Source of the DNA: Guptibacillus hwajinpoensis
Lineage (GTDB): Bacteria; Bacillota; Bacilli; Bacillales; Guptibacillaceae
NCBI RefSeq assembly: GCF_001039475.1
Contig: NZ_LELK01000004.1
Location: 371,055 to 435,054, forward strand
DNA length: 64,000 bases
Reading direction: 5' to 3'
Below are positions 62,425-64,000 of the stretch, piece after piece. Position 1 is the stretch's first letter. Each line of letters starts with the position of its first letter. The position numbers and the translations under genes were made by a program. Below the pieces are notes generated by a model, which did not search any database, was not told the DNA's origin, and worked only from the letters and a program-made list of their open reading frames with translations.

Positions 62425-62988
62425 ATGAGAGAAGAGGCGAATATATTAATAGGAATAACTGGTTCTATATCTGTGTTGAGTTTGCCAACCTATTTAGGGG
62501 CAATCAAACATAACTTCGGAAACGTAAAAGTTATTATGTCAGAATCAGCCAGCAAGATGCTACCATCCTCAACGATCTCCTTATTCTGTGATGATGTTAT
62601 GGTGACGAGCGAGGATGAGTTACAAAATAAGTATAATCACGTTCAACTAGCTAGGTGGGCAGATCTATTCATCATTCTCCCTGCTACAGCTAATACCATT
62701 GGGCAGGCTGCCCACGGTTTAGCCCCAGATTTACTATTATCGACCATATTAGCTCACCATCATCCAGTAATCTTTTATCCGAACATGAACAAACTTATGT
62801 GGGAAAAGGCTAGCTTACAGCGAAATATTGACTACTTAAAAGAAGATGGTCATATGGTTGTTCAGCCAGAAGAAAAATCCGCGTATGAGGTGGCATCTGG
62901 TACTATTAAAACAAACTTTATAATACCGGACGTACCATCTATTTTAAAAGACCTAAAGAGTGAATTACATAATCGAAAAAGTTTTTAA
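62425..62988 (+). CDS. lanD: EpiD-like flavoprotein cysteine decarboxylase LanD
   Basis: 187 residues, HFCD family. ILIGITGSISVLSLPTYLGA binds FMN; active-site His72 is in YNHVQLARWAD; PATANTIGQAAHGLAPDLLL corresponds to the PASANT motif with Ser changed to Thr; YPNMNKLMWEKA is the substrate clamp. It oxidatively decarboxylates the C-terminal cysteine of the precursor, giving the enethiol that forms AviCys with Ser19 of the core. AAGGAGG precedes the ATG. Confidence 0.95.
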   Translation: MREEANILIGITGSISVLSLPTYLGAIKHNFGNVKVIMSESASKMLPSSTISLFCDDVMVTSEDELQNKYNHVQLARWADLFIILPATANTIGQAAHGLAPDLLLSTILAHHHPVIFYPNMNKLMWEKASLQRNIDYLKEDGHMVVQPEEKSAYEVASGTIKTNFIIPDVPSILKDLKSELHNRKSF

Positions 62989-63075
62989 ATCATAACGAGA
63001 AAGTTCCCAATCTTGATAATTCCTTGGGATTTTCTCGTTATCTTTATTTTATACAGGAATGAAGGAGGAACAGTT

Positions 63076-63801
63076 ATGGAAAATGTGATCGAAGTACGTA
63101 ATTTAACGAAGAAGATAAAGCGTAAAACACTAATTAATGATGCTTCTATCAGTATTAAAGAAGGAGTAATCTGTGGTTTTTTAGGTCCGAACGGAGCTGG
63201 TAAAACAACATTGATGAGATTATTAACGGGGCTCGTAAAGCCGAATAAAGGTGAAGTGTTATTAAACGGTAAAAATGTGAACAAAGACCGTGAAGAAGCA
63301 TTAAGACATATAGGTGCAATCGTTGAAGCTCCTGTTTTCTTTGAGTATTTATCAGGCAGGAAGATGTTGAATAATTTAGCTCGTTTACATCAATTGTCAA
63401 AATCTGAAAGGAAACAAAAAGTAGAGGAAGTACTTGAGATCGTTAACTTAAAGGAACGAGGAGACGACATCATAAAAACTTACTCTCTAGGTATGAAACA
63501 AAGGCTAGGGATAGCCCAAGCATTATTAGGAAATCCGAAAGTGATCATTTTGGATGAGCCAGCTAATGGACTTGACCCTATCGGTATGAGGGATCTTAGA
63601 GAACTTATTCTTTATTTAAACTCTACAAAGAACATTACGTTTTTTATCTCGAGCCATTTACTAGATGAGTTACAACACGTTTGTAACGAACTCGTGATGA
63701 TTAAGGATGGAGAGATCAAATATCAAGGAAGTGCAAAGGATGTGTTAAAAGACGATCACCAACGTCTAGAAGATATCTTTTTTGAGTTGATGTCATCATG
63801 A
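63076..63801 (+). CDS. lanF: Lantibiotic immunity ABC transporter ATPase LanF
   Basis: 241 residues from the ATG at 63076 (GAAGGAGG upstream). NLTKKIKRKTLINDASISIK, Walker A GPNGAGKTTLM, signature YSLGMKQRLGIAQ, Walker B VIILDEPANGLDP and HLLDELQHVCNEL fit the BcrA/LanF group. It powers removal of mature lantibiotic from the producer's membrane. Its stop overlaps the permease ATG (ATGA). Confidence 0.93.
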   Translation: MENVIEVRNLTKKIKRKTLINDASISIKEGVICGFLGPNGAGKTTLMRLLTGLVKPNKGEVLLNGKNVNKDREEALRHIGAIVEAPVFFEYLSGRKMLNNLARLHQLSKSERKQKVEEVLEIVNLKERGDDIIKTYSLGMKQRLGIAQALLGNPKVIILDEPANGLDPIGMRDLRELILYLNSTKNITFFISSHLLDELQHVCNELVMIKDGEIKYQGSAKDVLKDDHQRLEDIFFELMSS

Positions 63802-64000
63802 AGGGATTAATAGTGAGTGAATTTGAACGTCTGTGGTCTAGAAAGTTTATAATCATTCTGTTTTTAAGTATTCCTGCGTTAACGTTTGCTTTAGGTATGT
63901 ACTATAAATCGAATAATGAGGAAATTATTCAACTTCAACCAGATTTTGCGACAGCTTTAAACTTCCCTATTCTGGGGTTGGCGGAACACTTATTTATAAC
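63798..64000 (+). CDS. lanE: Lantibiotic immunity permease LanE (3' end outside window)
   Basis: The first 67 codons are seen and the frame is open to the window end. A polar start (GLIVSEFERLWSRK) and a first helix (FIIILFLSIPALTFALGMYY) are as in ABC-2 type permeases of LanE/EpiE type. ATGA overlap with lanF shows coupling. A LanG permease and perhaps LanP may follow outside. Confidence 0.85.
   Translation, partial: MKGLIVSEFERLWSRKFIIILFLSIPALTFALGMYYKSNNEEIIQLQPDFATALNFPILGLAEHLFI

Overview
The window reads as chromosome of a spore-forming Bacillaceae bacterium. The signs are a SleB-type cortex hydrolase, strong AGGAGG ribosome sites, the CpsC/CpsD/LCP/PHP-phosphatase set of Firmicute polysaccharide synthesis, a ComP/ComA-like two-component pair, and Bacillus-style SpsI/SpsK sugar enzymes. 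I cannot name the species.

Region 1 (1-6270) is housekeeping. A B12 salvage run (phosphatase end, short CobU-like protein, PduO adenosyltransferase, CblT-like S component, CblS-like kinase) is followed by a SleB-like hydrolase and a nitronate monooxygenase. Both the CobU-like gene and a small basic FbpA-like gene occur twice. The gaps hold a repeated pair of palindromes. A secreted PPC plus CWB2 cell-wall protein follows (6278-7672).

Region 2 (7.7-30.7 kb) is a large exopolysaccharide locus: two CpsC/CpsD kinase modules, PHP phosphatase, LCP ligase, ManC-Gmd-Fcl for GDP-fucose, SpsI/SpsK-like enzymes, glycosyltransferases, Wzx, Wzy, an acyltransferase and a beta-helix lyase-like protein. Seven near-identical 16-bp palindromes (GTTC-N8-GWAC) sit in its promoter gaps. 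They match the SinR operator as I recall it, and two lie directly on the start site of good sigma-A promoters.

Region 3 (30.7-42.8 kb) is visibly AT-richer and looks like a swapped-in, strain-specific surface polysaccharide cassette: initiating transferase, acidic amino-sugar dehydrogenase, glycosyltransferases, flippase, polymerase, acyltransferase and an unrecognised alpha/alpha-toroid-like protein.

Region 4 (42.8-52.6 kb) is a decayed accessory zone. It has at least eight copies of a ~155-160-bp inverted-repeat element, all in one orientation, a ~196-bp direct duplication, IS21 (istB) and brnQ remnants, a tandem pair of toxin-like paralogues, a secreted protein with a small two-helix membrane partner, and several orphans.

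Region 5 (52.6-64 kb) is the most exciting part: a class I lantibiotic locus. A 46-codon gene encodes an epidermin/gallidermin-type precursor in which every ring-forming residue is kept but the core has no lysine and carries a glutamate. It is followed by LanB, LanT, LanC, LanD (EpiD-like) and the LanF/LanE immunity transporter, which runs off the end. Divergently upstream lies a ComP-like kinase with a NarL/ComA-type regulator instead of the usual NisRK-type pair, and the lanA promoter carries two TTGCGG half-sites 23 bp apart, the ComA half-site. I infer a quorum- or autoinduction-controlled epidermin variant wired to a competence-type signalling pair.
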